Assembly (NCBI RefSeq): GCF_000495855.1
Contig: NZ_AWGF01000003.1
Span: 62,001 to 126,000, forward strand
Reading direction: 5' to 3'
From: Asticcacaulis sp. YBE204
Lineage (GTDB): Bacteria; Pseudomonadota; Alphaproteobacteria; Caulobacterales; Caulobacteraceae
DNA: 64,000 bases
In this document: positions 16,848 through 26,947 of the stretch, piece after piece
Layout of the letters: each line of letters opens with the position of its first letter
How positions within the stretch are numbered: position 1 is the first letter of the stretch
The notes under the pieces: model-generated
Database searches by the model: none
Told to the model about the DNA's origin: nothing
The model's input: only the letters and a program-made list of their open reading frames with translations
Translations under genes and position numbers: made by a program

Positions 16848-19400
16848 TCAGCACAGGTCGGCCTCGCTCAGGTGGCCGCGCGCCACGATGCGGCGCTGGT
16901 CTTCGGAATAGGACAGGCGTTCGATCCGGCTTTCGCTGTCCGATTTGGTCACCCACAGCACGTCGAGATAATCAACGTGCCCCGTCAGAACCTTGGTCTG
17001 GTTGAGCTGTGAATTGAGCGGACCCTCGACCCCATCGTCCTTGACCTCGACCAGCCGTATCGTATCGAGCGCCCTACGGCCTTCGACGGCGATGACGAAG
17101 TCGGGAAAGAAGCGCCGCCCCGTCGCCAGCACGATGCTGACCGGCCAACCCCACGCCGGATGATCGCCATTGCGCAACCACCATTTCACCCCCGGCGCGG
17201 TATCGATAAACTGAGCGAAGACCTGTTCCGGGCGGTTCATCCTCGACGGAAACACGCCGTAGGCCGCCTTTAGCGCCTCGAACAGGCCTTCGCGATCCTC
17301 CATCTGCGCGGGCAGCGGTTCGGCGTCGATGCTTTTGGCCTGGCGGCTCTGAGCGGTACGCAGGGCGCGGCGGATGCGGTCCTGATCATAAACCGCGATC
17401 TGATCGATCACCCGCCCCAACCGCGACCGGTCGATGCCGAAATCGCCACGGGTCTCCATCGCCTCGGCAAAGCGTTCGATCAGCCGCGCGCGGAACTGGC
17501 GCGGGTCGATGTTCTCGTTGAAATTAAACGCCCCTTGCGCGGCGCGGGCCAGCTTCGCCGGTGACAGCAGGGCGGTGATGGCCTCGGTGCGCTCCTGCTG
17601 CGACAGAAGCAGCTCTTTCAGCCGCAGTTCCGCCGCCACGCCCTTTTCGTGCAGCAAGGCGATGACCCGGTCGTCGATCTCGAAGGCTTCGGCGGCGGCG
17701 CGCGCCAGATGCGGTAGCTCCGCCGGTTCGGGCATCCGCTCGGTCTTCAGCCGCAACGGCATACCCAGATCGCGGCGCAGATCATAAAACCGATGGCCCG
17801 GCTTAGGTTCGCGGTCGCCCTCACGGCGTATCGGCTCTGGCAACGGCGCACCGAACAGGTCGAGGTCGAACGGCGAGGTATTTTCCTGTACGATTTGCCG
17901 TTCGTATTCGGCTTCAAGTGCAACGGTCAGGGTCTCCGCTGTCGTCACGCTGGCGGTTAAACGATCCGGCGCGGCCTCAGGAATGATCGGTGGCGTTCCC
18001 GGCGCGACGTTCGTATCCCCGTAGGCGAAGATCGAAATCTGGTCGCTGAGGGTTTCGATCCCCGACCGCAGGGCATTCAGCGTCGCGGCGGCGGCTTCGA
18101 GGCCGCCCTGCCGGCGGGGGTCACCGATAAAGACCTGCGCCCGGTCGAGCAGCATATCCTGCCCGTGGATCGGCCGGACCCGCGGATGGACGCGCATGAT
18201 GCGGCCCACCACCTGCAAGCCGAACTCCGGCGACAGACTGGGGCGCAGGCTGGCCAGGGTCCAGGCGCGCGGGGCGTCGAAGCCCGTGGCGGCGGCGACT
18301 TTGAAGATCAGCACCTCGCAGTCCTCGTCATAGGCCAGACTGTGGAAAGCCGGGTCGGGGCTGCCCGAAGTATGGGTGCGGATGACGTCGTCCGGCACGC
18401 CGACCTGACGCAGGAGGTCGGCGACGGCCCGCACCGGGTCCGGCCCTTTCTCCTTCTGATTTTCGATCTGCACCAGCAGCAGCGGCGTTAGGGTGATGCC
18501 GCGCTCGCGCAGCCGCGCCTTGACCTTGAGGTGATGGACCCACGCCGCGCGCAGCAGCGTCGCATCGGCGTCGATGGCGGCGCGCTGGCTCTCATTGAGC
18601 AGCAGGGCGGCGGCAACCAGCCCTCGCTTGTTCAGACCCGCGCGGACCACTTCGTCGCGAGCGATTTCGATGCGGTTGGGTGGTCCCAAACCGGCGCTTT
18701 TCATAAAGGTCGAAAGCTCGCGATCCTTCGGCGTCGCCGTGGCCAGCAGTGTGATGTCCGGGCGCAGATGCTCCAGATAGAAGCTGGCGGCGCTCTTGGC
18801 GTTCATGCCGAAATTGACGTGGGCCTCGTCGATGATGCAACCGATGAACCAGCCGTCTTCGCGCAGTTGCGCGATCAGGTCGTCGAGCGACAGACTGCGT
18901 TCGCCGCTGCGACGCAGGCGGCGCGCCTCGCGGTTACTTGTAGCGACCGAGGCCCAGGTCGTCACATAGACGTCGCCGGGACGCCGCGCCGAGGGTTCGC
19001 GGTCGGCCATGATATCGCACGGCTTCAAGCCGGTGCAGTCCTTGCGCAAAGCGGTCTGCGTCTGGGTGACCAGCCCCGCATAGGGCGCGAACCAGAACCA
19101 GATCGTGCCCCTGAACCCGGCGGCGATGGAGGCGGCCTCCAGCGTCAGGGCCTCCAGTGTGCGGCCGAGAATCAGGGTCTTGCCGGAGCCGGTCGGCGCG
19201 GTCAGCAGGCTGACGCCGTGTTCGCGGGCGATGTCGAACCGTCTTAACGGCGCATAGGCGATTTCGCGCTGGGTCTTGCCGATTTCGGCGGCGAGGGTTT
19301 CCACCGCGCGGACCTGATAGGGCGCGAGGACGACCGGACTGCGGCGCGTAGTGCGCGGGACGTGGTCGGTGGCGGATTCGGTGACGAACGGCGGGCTCAT
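16848..19400 (-). CDS. type III restriction enzyme, Res subunit (helicase-nuclease)
   Basis: 850-residue SF2 translocase-nuclease. Walker A TAPTGSGKT is at residues 67-75, Walker B IIDEAH near residue 190, motif III ATATPKD near 221, and motif VI-like GLQVVGRIMR near residue 430. A C-terminal PD-(D/E)xK nuclease is suggested by FPDFVIAV followed by VEVKDDG near residue 800. With Mod it should cut unmodified DNA after ATP-driven communication between two sites. Its ATG overlaps the mod stop (ATGA), so the ORF extending upstream to 19628 is not the real start. Confidence 0.88.
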   Translation of the reverse strand: MSPPFVTESATDHVPRTTRRSPVVLAPYQVRAVETLAAEIGKTQREIAYAPLRRFDIAREHGVSLLTAPTGSGKTLILGRTLEALTLEAASIAAGFRGTIWFWFAPYAGLVTQTQTALRKDCTGLKPCDIMADREPSARRPGDVYVTTWASVATSNREARRLRRSGERSLSLDDLIAQLREDGWFIGCIIDEAHVNFGMNAKSAASFYLEHLRPDITLLATATPKDRELSTFMKSAGLGPPNRIEIARDEVVRAGLNKRGLVAAALLLNESQRAAIDADATLLRAAWVHHLKVKARLRERGITLTPLLLVQIENQKEKGPDPVRAVADLLRQVGVPDDVIRTHTSGSPDPAFHSLAYDEDCEVLIFKVAAATGFDAPRAWTLASLRPSLSPEFGLQVVGRIMRVHPRVRPIHGQDMLLDRAQVFIGDPRRQGGLEAAAATLNALRSGIETLSDQISIFAYGDTNVAPGTPPIIPEAAPDRLTASVTTAETLTVALEAEYERQIVQENTSPFDLDLFGAPLPEPIRREGDREPKPGHRFYDLRRDLGMPLRLKTERMPEPAELPHLARAAAEAFEIDDRVIALLHEKGVAAELRLKELLLSQQERTEAITALLSPAKLARAAQGAFNFNENIDPRQFRARLIERFAEAMETRGDFGIDRSRLGRVIDQIAVYDQDRIRRALRTAQSRQAKSIDAEPLPAQMEDREGLFEALKAAYGVFPSRMNRPEQVFAQFIDTAPGVKWWLRNGDHPAWGWPVSIVLATGRRFFPDFVIAVEGRRALDTIRLVEVKDDGVEGPLNSQLNQTKVLTGHVDYLDVLWVTKSDSESRIERLSYSEDQRRIVARGHLSEADLC

Positions 19401-21250
19401 ACGGCGAACCGGTCGGTCAGGGCGGCAGGCAGTCGGTGGATCTCGGCCTCGACGCCATACAGCGCATCGCGCGCCAAGGCGGGCGTCCACGTATAGAGAT
19501 GCAGCGGACGCGGATCGGCGGCGGCTTTCTCCAGTGCGCTCATCGCCCCGCTGACCGACAGATCGTGGACGTAAAGCACGCGCACAGCGTCGATCTCGTG
19601 TGTTTGCACCGGTTGCGTCGCCCCCCACGGGATCAGCGGCAAGCTGTGGATCGCCTGCACCGACAACCAGATGTCTTCGCCGGTCAGCACGCCCTCGTCG
19701 TGCAACTCATCGATGGGCCGTCGATGCGTGCGCAGATAGGCAAACGGCGCGACCGATCCTTTATCCAACGCCCGCGCGGAGTGATTGAGCAAACGGATGC
19801 GCTGCGCCGTGACATCGCGGCAGATATTGCGGTCACGGTCGGCCTCGGTCGCCTCGTCGTGGCTGACCATGATGAAGCGACGGTCGCCCTGATTTTCCGT
19901 ATTGAGGTCGATCACCGCGTGGGCCGTAGTCGCCGATCCGGCGAAGAAATCGAGTACCGTATCGCCGGGGCTGGTCGCCTGCCGGATCAGTTCGCGGATC
20001 AGCGACAGGGGCTTGGGGTAGTTGAAGACCTTGGCCCCGAACAGGGCTTTCAGCGCCTTGGTCCCCTCGTCATTGGTGCCGCTGACGATGGTGTTGTCGG
20101 TGCCGCGCGTCTGGCTCTCCGAGGTCGGCGTGATCCATGACGATAGAGGTTGGGTTTCGTTTTTCAGATCGCCTTTGTAGCGTTTGAAGGCGGGCGTACC
20201 GAAGCCCACCGTCTTGCCGACCCAGAAATCGAGGTCCGGCATATCGGCCCAGATTTTCACCGTCGCCCCGGATTTAGGCACATCGCCGGAAGCTATGGCG
20301 GCCAGCAAATCGGCTTTGGTGGTCCAGACGGCGGTTTGTTGATTCACTGGAAAATGAATCTGGCCCTTGTCAATCCAGTCTTCCATGACCGCGGTTTTGA
20401 CCTTCTGATCGGCCTTACCGAATTCCCGGCTGGCATAGCGCCAGACATTACTGGGGTTGGCGGGGTAATAGATGCCGGTTTCAGGGTCACGCAGCGGATA
20501 AAAAGCGTTAGGTCGTTCCTGATAACTCTTCGGTTGGGTCAGGTTATCGAGCCGATAGTTATCCTTTCGGACAGCGTCATATAACCGGTACATCTCGAAC
20601 GTCTTTTCCGTACCCCCAAAGCGGAAACCGGGATTGGCATAGACCAGCACGTGCTCGTGATTGACCGAGAGGAACGGCCCTTCGGTATCGTTGCCGCCCG
20701 TGCGCGAGCGCCAGACAAGGCTGCCGATCTTCATCCGCGGCAGGGTCTGATCCAGCATCAGTTCCAGCAGGGCCCGGTTCTCGTCATTGATATTGACAAG
20801 GATCACGCCGTCTTCGGTCAGCAGGTCGCGCGCCAGAACAAACCGCCGGTGCAGGAACTCCAGCCACGTCGTGAAGCCGAAACCGCTTTCGCCGGGATCG
20901 AGATAACGGTCGTTATAGGCCCAGGATTCGCCGCCGGTATTGTAGGGCGGATCGACGAAGATACATTTCACCTGCCCCTTCATCGTCATGCGCAGCCAGC
21001 GCAAGGCGTCGAAATTATCCCCCTCGATGACGAGGTTCGCCCACGGCGACGCACCCTCGCACAGGGCTTCATCCAGCCGCAAAGTGACGAAATCGTCGTT
21101 GAAGGCCTGATCGCGTTCGGCCTTGTCCGGCGCCCAGTTCAGACCGATGCGCGCCCGGTCGCGGTCGCGCCGTTCCAGCAACGCGATCAGTTCGTCAGGC
21201 GACAGGTGGTCGTAGGTGCGCGCCTTTATGTCCGTCGATGTATCCGCCAC
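19397..21250 (-). CDS. type III DNA adenine methyltransferase, Mod subunit
   Basis: 617-residue beta-class N6-adenine methyltransferase: catalytic DPPYNTG near residue 100 precedes the SAM-binding FAGSATTAHAV near residue 440, with a long target-recognition region between them. That order and the coupled Res gene identify a type III system. Mod recognises the site and methylates one strand. The frame extends to 21295; GTG 21250 is preferred because AGGGG lies 7 bases upstream. The recognition sequence cannot be read from the protein. Confidence 0.9.
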   Translation of the reverse strand: MADTSTDIKARTYDHLSPDELIALLERRDRDRARIGLNWAPDKAERDQAFNDDFVTLRLDEALCEGASPWANLVIEGDNFDALRWLRMTMKGQVKCIFVDPPYNTGGESWAYNDRYLDPGESGFGFTTWLEFLHRRFVLARDLLTEDGVILVNINDENRALLELMLDQTLPRMKIGSLVWRSRTGGNDTEGPFLSVNHEHVLVYANPGFRFGGTEKTFEMYRLYDAVRKDNYRLDNLTQPKSYQERPNAFYPLRDPETGIYYPANPSNVWRYASREFGKADQKVKTAVMEDWIDKGQIHFPVNQQTAVWTTKADLLAAIASGDVPKSGATVKIWADMPDLDFWVGKTVGFGTPAFKRYKGDLKNETQPLSSWITPTSESQTRGTDNTIVSGTNDEGTKALKALFGAKVFNYPKPLSLIRELIRQATSPGDTVLDFFAGSATTAHAVIDLNTENQGDRRFIMVSHDEATEADRDRNICRDVTAQRIRLLNHSARALDKGSVAPFAYLRTHRRPIDELHDEGVLTGEDIWLSVQAIHSLPLIPWGATQPVQTHEIDAVRVLYVHDLSVSGAMSALEKAAADPRPLHLYTWTPALARDALYGVEAEIHRLPAALTDRFAV

Positions 21251-21427
21251 GTCCCCACCCCTCACGTCCCGATCTTGTATTTCAAGATTAATCAACTTTT
21301 AGATGATTTGACAAGCCAATCGCCCAAAGATTGCAATCAATCGCTTGCGCTATCGAAGGGTTTCGGTTTCGCTTGAAGCTTGGGCGTGTTTATTTGTACG
21401 ATAATGAAAACAGAGACAGGGACCGCC

Positions 21428-23929
21428 ATGACCAGCCTGAACCGCCGCCATTTGCTGCAAAGCGCCGCCATTGCCGGAGCCGTTGTCGCGGCCCCCGCCG
21501 TCGCGGCGAACAGCGTTGCCCCCGCCGCCAAACTGCTCCCCGAAGACGACCTGGGCCCGCGCGAACGGATCAGCCTCGATTTCGACTGGCGGTTCCACTT
21601 CGGCCATGCGACCGACCTGAAAAAGGATTTCAAGTACGGCGCCAATCAAGCAACCCACGCCAAACAGGGTGCCAATGTCGCCGAATGCCTGACCGCCGAT
21701 TACGACGATTCCGCGTGGCGAAAGCTGGACCTGCCGCACGACTGGGCGGTGGAACTGCCCTTCGTCAACAATCCCGACTACACACCGCAAAAGCCGGACG
21801 ACCGCGATCCGCCGTCGGACCACGGTTATAAGCCCATCGGTCGTAACTTTCCCGAAACCTCCATCGGCTGGTATCGCACCGAGGTGCCGGTCTCACCCGC
21901 GGATAAGGGAAAGCGCCTGTGGATCGAGTTCGACGGCGTGTTCCGCGACTGCGTGGTCATGCTCAACGGCTTTATCCTGAAACGGCAGGAGAGCGGCTAT
22001 ACCTCGTTCAGCGTCGATATCACCGACTTCATCAATACCGACGACAAGCCGAACATTCTGGTCGTTCGCGTCGACGCCACGCAGGGCGAAGGCTGGTTCT
22101 ATGAGGGCGCGGGCATCTACCGCCATGTCTGGCTGGTCAAGGCCAATGCCGTGCATATTCCGCAATGGGGCGTCTGGGTGCGCGGCCAAACTGACGGCAC
22201 GGTCGAGATCGTCACCACGGTGCGCAATGCGGCAGACTCACCAAGAACGATTACCGTCTCGCACAGCACGGCTAGAGCTGGAAAACTGGATTTTACCGGT
22301 AGTACCGGGAATATTTCTCTGGACGCCAACCAAACCGACACGGTTGGACAGTCCCTGAGAATCGATGCGCCGAACCTGTGGTCACTGGAAGATCCGTATC
22401 TCTATCGGTTGGAAACAACTCTCCTCGAAGGTGAGAAGGTGATCGATACCCAGATCACCTGGTTCGGCCTGCGCGATATCCGCTTCGACGCCGAAAAAGG
22501 CTTCTTCCTCAACGACAAACCGGTCAAGCTCAAGGGCACCAACAACCATCAGGACCATGCCGGTGTCGGCGCGGCCATCCCCGATGCCCTGCAAATCTGG
22601 CGGCTGGAACGCCTGAAGGAGATGGGTTCCAACGCCTATCGCTGCTCGCACAATCCGCCCACCCCCGAAGTGCTGATGGCCTGCGACCGGCTGGGCATTC
22701 TGGTCATCGACGAGACGCGCAAGATGTCATCCTCTGAAGAGGGGCTCTATCAGCTTGAGGCGATGATCCGCCGCGACCGCAACCACCCTTCGGTCATCGC
22801 CTGGTCGATATGCAACGAGGAGCCCCTGCAAGGCACCGAACGCGGCATAGCGGTGGCCAAAACCATGAAGGCCCTGTGCAAGCGCCTCGATCCGACGCGT
22901 CCGGTGACGGCAGCGCTCGACAATTCCTACGGCAAGGGCATCACCTCGGTCGTCGACGTGCTGGGCTTCAACTACCGGCACGGCCAGATGGAAAAGTTCC
23001 ACGCCGACTTCCCCAATATCCCGATCTACGGTTCGGAAACCGGTTCGACCGTCTCGACGCGCGGTGAATACGTCACCGACCGCGACAAAGCCTATGTCCG
23101 CGCCTACGACACCGAACACCCGTGGTGGGCCTCGACGGCGGAGGCCTACTGGCCTCTGTTCGACGAGAAGGCCTTTATTGCGGGCGGCTTTATCTGGACC
23201 GGCTTTGATTACCGCGGCGAGCCGACGCCCTATCCGCGCTGGCCGTCGATTTCCTCGCATTTCGGCATTATGGACACCTGCGGCTTTCCGAAGGACAACT
23301 ATTACTATTACCGCGCCTGGTGGAAGGCCGAGCCCTTGCTGCACCTGTTCCCGCACTGGAACTGGGAAGGCAAGGAAGGTCAGACCATCCCCGTCTGGGT
23401 CCATTCGAACCTTGATGCGGTCGAGCTGTTCGTCAACGGCAAGTCGGCGGGCAAAAAGGACGTGGTGAAGAATCGCCATCTCGAATGGGACGTCGTTTAT
23501 CAACCGGGGAAGATTCAGGCCTTTGGCTATAAAAACGGCAAGGTCGTGATGAAGCAGACGCGCGAAACGGCGGGCCCGGCGGCGAAGCTGGTGCTGACCG
23601 CTGACCGCACCGCGCTTTGGGCCGACGGGCAAGATGTCGCGGTCCTCAAGGTCGAGGCCTTCGACGCCAAAGGCCGTCCGGTGCCGCGCGCCGGTCATCT
23701 GGTCACCTTCGAGGTCAGCGACGCGGGCACGAACGCCGCGCTCATCATCGGGGTCGGCAACGGCAATCCGACCAGTCACGAGGCGGACAAGGCCTCGCAG
23801 CGCAAGCTGTTCAACGGTCTGGCGCAGGCGATCGTGCAGACCGGGCGCAGCGCCGGCGCCATTCGGGTCACGGCCTCTGCGGCAGGTCTGCGTTCGGCGA
23901 CGATCGGCCTTGCGGCGTCTTATAAATAA
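21428..23929 (+). CDS. glycoside hydrolase family 2 beta-galactosidase-like, Tat-exported
   Basis: 833-residue GH2 enzyme. The start ATG 21428 follows AGGGA; the N-terminus NRRHLLQSAAIAG is a twin-arginine signal ending near AVAAN. Domain order: sugar-binding (DFDWRFHFG), immunoglobulin-like, TIM barrel with acid/base Glu in ICNEEP near residue 462 and nucleophile Glu in YGSETGS near 536, then a C-terminal DUF4982-like domain and an Ig-like end. It releases beta-linked galactose or related sugars in the periplasm; exact specificity is unknown. The 130 bp upstream are AT-rich and hold the promoter. Confidence 0.9.
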   Translation: MTSLNRRHLLQSAAIAGAVVAAPAVAANSVAPAAKLLPEDDLGPRERISLDFDWRFHFGHATDLKKDFKYGANQATHAKQGANVAECLTADYDDSAWRKLDLPHDWAVELPFVNNPDYTPQKPDDRDPPSDHGYKPIGRNFPETSIGWYRTEVPVSPADKGKRLWIEFDGVFRDCVVMLNGFILKRQESGYTSFSVDITDFINTDDKPNILVVRVDATQGEGWFYEGAGIYRHVWLVKANAVHIPQWGVWVRGQTDGTVEIVTTVRNAADSPRTITVSHSTARAGKLDFTGSTGNISLDANQTDTVGQSLRIDAPNLWSLEDPYLYRLETTLLEGEKVIDTQITWFGLRDIRFDAEKGFFLNDKPVKLKGTNNHQDHAGVGAAIPDALQIWRLERLKEMGSNAYRCSHNPPTPEVLMACDRLGILVIDETRKMSSSEEGLYQLEAMIRRDRNHPSVIAWSICNEEPLQGTERGIAVAKTMKALCKRLDPTRPVTAALDNSYGKGITSVVDVLGFNYRHGQMEKFHADFPNIPIYGSETGSTVSTRGEYVTDRDKAYVRAYDTEHPWWASTAEAYWPLFDEKAFIAGGFIWTGFDYRGEPTPYPRWPSISSHFGIMDTCGFPKDNYYYYRAWWKAEPLLHLFPHWNWEGKEGQTIPVWVHSNLDAVELFVNGKSAGKKDVVKNRHLEWDVVYQPGKIQAFGYKNGKVVMKQTRETAGPAAKLVLTADRTALWADGQDVAVLKVEAFDAKGRPVPRAGHLVTFEVSDAGTNAALIIGVGNGNPTSHEADKASQRKLFNGLAQAIVQTGRSAGAIRVTASAAGLRSATIGLAASYK

Positions 23930-24006
23930 TCAGGGCGGGGTTTTTATTTGCCCCGGCAGCGGGGGCGCCTATATTGCACCTGATCGAGTTTTAAAACGAG
24001 GCCGCC

Positions 24007-25725
24007 ATGCGCTCCCCCGCCTTCCTGACGCGCCGCCTGTTCGCCTCCGCCCTGCTGGTGCTGGGCCTGAGCGGCTGCGCGACCCTGACCCCAAAGTCCG
24101 AACCGGCGGCGTTCAAGCCGGTGGTCGCCGCCGCCAATCCGCTGGCGGCCAAGGCGGGTATGGACATACTGGAAAACGGCGGCACGGCCATCGACGCCGC
24201 CGTCGCAGTACAGGCGGTGCTGGGGTTGGTCGAGCCGCAAAGTTCCGGCCTCGGCGGCGGGGCCTTCATGGTCTATTACGACCACAAGACCGGCAAGACC
24301 ACCGCCTATAATGGCCGCGAAACCGCCCCGAAATCGGCGACCGGCAAGCTGTTCCTCAAGGCCGACGGCACGCCCCTGCCGTTCAACGAGGCCGTCGTGT
24401 CGGGCCGCGCCACAGGTGTTCCCGGCGCCGTCCTGATGCTGGAAATGGCCCACGCCGAACACGGCAAACTCAAGTGGAAAGACCTGTTCGGTTCCGCAGA
24501 GACGCTCGCCGACGAAGGCTTCATCATCTCGCCGCGTCTGGGCAACTATCTGGCGTCGGCTGCCTTCCCGCAAAGCCAGACCCCCGACGTCATTGCCTAT
24601 TTCGGCGATGGCAATGGCGGCTGGAAAAAAACAGGTGAGCGGCTGAAAAACCCGGCCTATGCGCAGACCGTGCGGACCTTGGCCGACAAGGGCGCGGTCA
24701 TCTTCCACGAAGGCGCTTTGGTCGATGCCATCATTGCGAAAACGCACCAAGGCCCCCTGCCCGGCGACCTGCAACCCGACGATTTCAAGACCTATTTCCC
24801 GAAACAGGGCGAAGCGGTCTGCGACACCTACCGCGTCTATATCATCTGCGTCCCGCCGCCGCCGTCGTCCGCCGTGTCGCTGTTGCAGGCACTGAAGATC
24901 ATCGAGGCTTTCCCGATGAGCGACTACGCCAACGACGCCCGCGGCTGGCAGGTAATCATCGAGGCAGAGCGCCTGATGTACGCTGACCGCGATCAGTATC
25001 TGGCCGACGACGACTTCGTCGACGTCCCCGTGAAAGCCCTGCGCGATCCGGCCTATATCAAAACCCGCGTCGCTCTGATCACCATCGGCAAGGCCTCGCC
25101 CGCGCCGACCTTTGGCGTGCCATCGAAGGCGGTGGTGTGGGCAAAAGACAATACGCATGAGCCTGCCGGGACGACGCACATGGTCATCCGCGACCGCTAC
25201 GGTAACGCCGTGTCGATGACGACGACGGTCGAGAGCATCTTCGGCACCGGGCGCATGGTCGGAGGGTTTTTCCTCAATAATCAGTTGACCGACTTCTCCT
25301 TCACCCCGGTGACGAAGGACGGGCAAAAAGTCGCCAATGCCGTCGAAGGCGGCAAGCGCCCGCGCTCGTCGATGGCCCCGGTGCTGATCTTCGACAAGAA
25401 CAAGAACTTCATCGGCATGGTGGGTTCGCCCGGTGGCACCTCGATCCTGTCCTATAACCTCAAGGCGCTGGTGGGCGTCCTCGATTGGGGCTTGCCGATG
25501 GCCGACGCCATCGCTTTGCCCAATGTCGTGGCGCGCGGCGACGCCATCCGCATCGAAGCGCCTCTGATGAAGCCGGAAATTCTGCAAGGGCTGAAGGGCA
25601 TGGGCTATACGATTCAGGAAGTCACCGGCGAAAACTCCGGCCTGCATGGTGTCATGTTCCGCGAGGGTAAGATCGATGGCGGGGCCGATCCGCGCCGCGA
25701 GGGCGTGGTGCTGGTGGGCGAATGA
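24007..25725 (+). CDS. ggt: gamma-glutamyltransferase, lipoprotein
   Basis: 572-residue gamma-glutamyltranspeptidase. The signal ends in lipobox LSGC, so it is membrane-anchored rather than free. The large subunit has [20 protein letters not shown] and [20 protein letters not shown] holds the Thr nucleophile that follows self-cleavage, and GSPGGTSI is near the end. It cleaves glutathione gamma-glutamyl bonds in the periplasm. Its stop overlaps the sirtuin start by 4 bases. The protein at 10347 is a more divergent, Tat-exported relative. Confidence 0.92.
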   Translation: MRSPAFLTRRLFASALLVLGLSGCATLTPKSEPAAFKPVVAAANPLAAKAGMDILENGGTAIDAAVAVQAVLGLVEPQSSGLGGGAFMVYYDHKTGKTTAYNGRETAPKSATGKLFLKADGTPLPFNEAVVSGRATGVPGAVLMLEMAHAEHGKLKWKDLFGSAETLADEGFIISPRLGNYLASAAFPQSQTPDVIAYFGDGNGGWKKTGERLKNPAYAQTVRTLADKGAVIFHEGALVDAIIAKTHQGPLPGDLQPDDFKTYFPKQGEAVCDTYRVYIICVPPPPSSAVSLLQALKIIEAFPMSDYANDARGWQVIIEAERLMYADRDQYLADDDFVDVPVKALRDPAYIKTRVALITIGKASPAPTFGVPSKAVVWAKDNTHEPAGTTHMVIRDRYGNAVSMTTTVESIFGTGRMVGGFFLNNQLTDFSFTPVTKDGQKVANAVEGGKRPRSSMAPVLIFDKNKNFIGMVGSPGGTSILSYNLKALVGVLDWGLPMADAIALPNVVARGDAIRIEAPLMKPEILQGLKGMGYTIQEVTGENSGLHGVMFREGKIDGGADPRREGVVLVGE

Positions 25726-26432
25726 GACCAAGCATCGTCATCCTGACGGGGGCGGGGATTTCGGCGGAATCGGGCGTGCCGACGTTTCGCGCGTCTGACG
25801 GTCTGTGGTGCGGCCACCGCGTCGAAGCCGTCGCCACGCCGGAAGGCTTCGACGCCAATCCGGTGCTGGTGCACGACTTCTACAATCAACGCCGGGCGCA
25901 GTTGAAAGACGTCGCCCCCAATGCCGCGCATGAGGCTCTGGCGCGGCTGTCGGCGGCGTATGATGGCGACGTGCTGCTGGTAACGCAAAATGTCGATGAC
26001 CTGCACGACCGGGCGCATCGGAATGTTGTGCCAAAACGCGGCTTCGGCCTGATCCATATGCACGGGGAACTGCTCAGGGCGCGCTGTGTCGAAACCGGCA
26101 AGAGTTGCGACTGGTCGGGCGATATGCTGATCGACACGCCTTCGCCGTTCGGTGAAAGCGGTTTGCGACCTGATATCGTCTGGTTCGGAGAAATGCCGTT
26201 CGAGATGGACCGCATCTACGACGCCCTGTCGGGCTGCGGCCTGTTTATCTCCATCGGCACGTCGGGCAATGTCTATCCCGCTGCCGGGTTCGTTCAGGAG
26301 GCCCGCCGGGCCGGAGCGCATACGGTGGAGTTGAACCTCGAACCCTCGCAGGGCCAGAGTTTGTTCGATGAGAAGATCTACGGCCCGGCGACCGAGGTCG
26401 TTCCGGCGTTCGTCGAACAGTTACTATCCTAA
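25722..26432 (+). CDS. cobB: NAD-dependent protein deacylase (class III sirtuin, CobB-like)
   Basis: 236-residue Sir2 enzyme that removes acyl groups from lysines using [18 protein letters not shown] binds NAD, QNVDDLH follows, and HMHGE holds the catalytic His. Tyr54 and Arg57 (FYNQRR) are the class III residues that bind succinyl or malonyl groups. Only one cysteine pair ([11 protein letters not shown]) is visible; the second pair expected for zinc is absent, which is odd. It is translationally coupled (ATGA) to ggt, an unusual partner. Confidence 0.92.
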   Translation: MRPSIVILTGAGISAESGVPTFRASDGLWCGHRVEAVATPEGFDANPVLVHDFYNQRRAQLKDVAPNAAHEALARLSAAYDGDVLLVTQNVDDLHDRAHRNVVPKRGFGLIHMHGELLRARCVETGKSCDWSGDMLIDTPSPFGESGLRPDIVWFGEMPFEMDRIYDALSGCGLFISIGTSGNVYPAAGFVQEARRAGAHTVELNLEPSQGQSLFDEKIYGPATEVVPAFVEQLLS

Positions 26433-26857
26433 TCACATCTGATTAAGGTCAGTACCTTAAGGACCGGTGCGTCAGGTGTACTGGCCTTTTCGTAGACCTC
26501 TCCCTTTTCGCCGACATATTTGTACGTCATCATTTTTGATCTGTTAAATTCTATAAAATACGCATCGTTTTCCATGCTGGACTTCGCCCGCATTTTTCCT
26601 TCGGAACCTGTCTGCGACAATTCTGCTATTTTAAAATATATGTACTTATGAGCCGTGCCATTTGCCGTGATCAAACTGATCCGGCTGCCAGAAATTTCAA
26701 AAGATTGTTCGCCTTTACAACCTTTCGACGCTGATGCCCATTTACCTGCAATACCGGCCTTTTCCGCAACGCCGGAAGACTGACCAGGTGAGCAGCCCGC
26801 AACCGCAAGCGACACTACCAAATTTATAACTATGTTTGAAAACTTGACCACGTGCAT
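26429..26857 (-). CDS. low-GC lipoprotein of unknown function
   Basis: 142 residues. Signal [13 protein letters not shown] ends in lipobox VAGC. The mature domain contains [17 protein letters not shown] and ISLITANG, like small lipocalin-like or DUF-type domains that report a wild-type residue pattern, but I do not recognise the family. Base composition is clearly more AT-rich than its neighbours, which suggests acquisition. It converges with the sirtuin gene, overlapping 4 bases at the stops. Confidence 0.7.
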   Translation of the reverse strand: MHVVKFSNIVINLVVSLAVAGCSPGQSSGVAEKAGIAGKWASASKGCKGEQSFEISGSRISLITANGTAHKYIYFKIAELSQTGSEGKMRAKSSMENDAYFIEFNRSKMMTYKYVGEKGEVYEKASTPDAPVLKVLTLIRCD

Positions 26858-26947
26858 CCCCCGACTCAGCAGACGTCACGGATACAACTTCAGGCGTTAA
26901 AAATACAAAAAGCCTTGGGTATAGTTACACCTTTTTCCTCCTGTGAT

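Noticed and set aside
21250-21427. Duplicate tRNA-Arg 3' end marking the other side of an island
   Set aside because: No copy of the tRNA 3' sequence seen there by eye.
23944-25731. 595-residue minus-strand ORF opposite ggt
   Set aside because: No motifs; plus-strand ggt frame explains the region.
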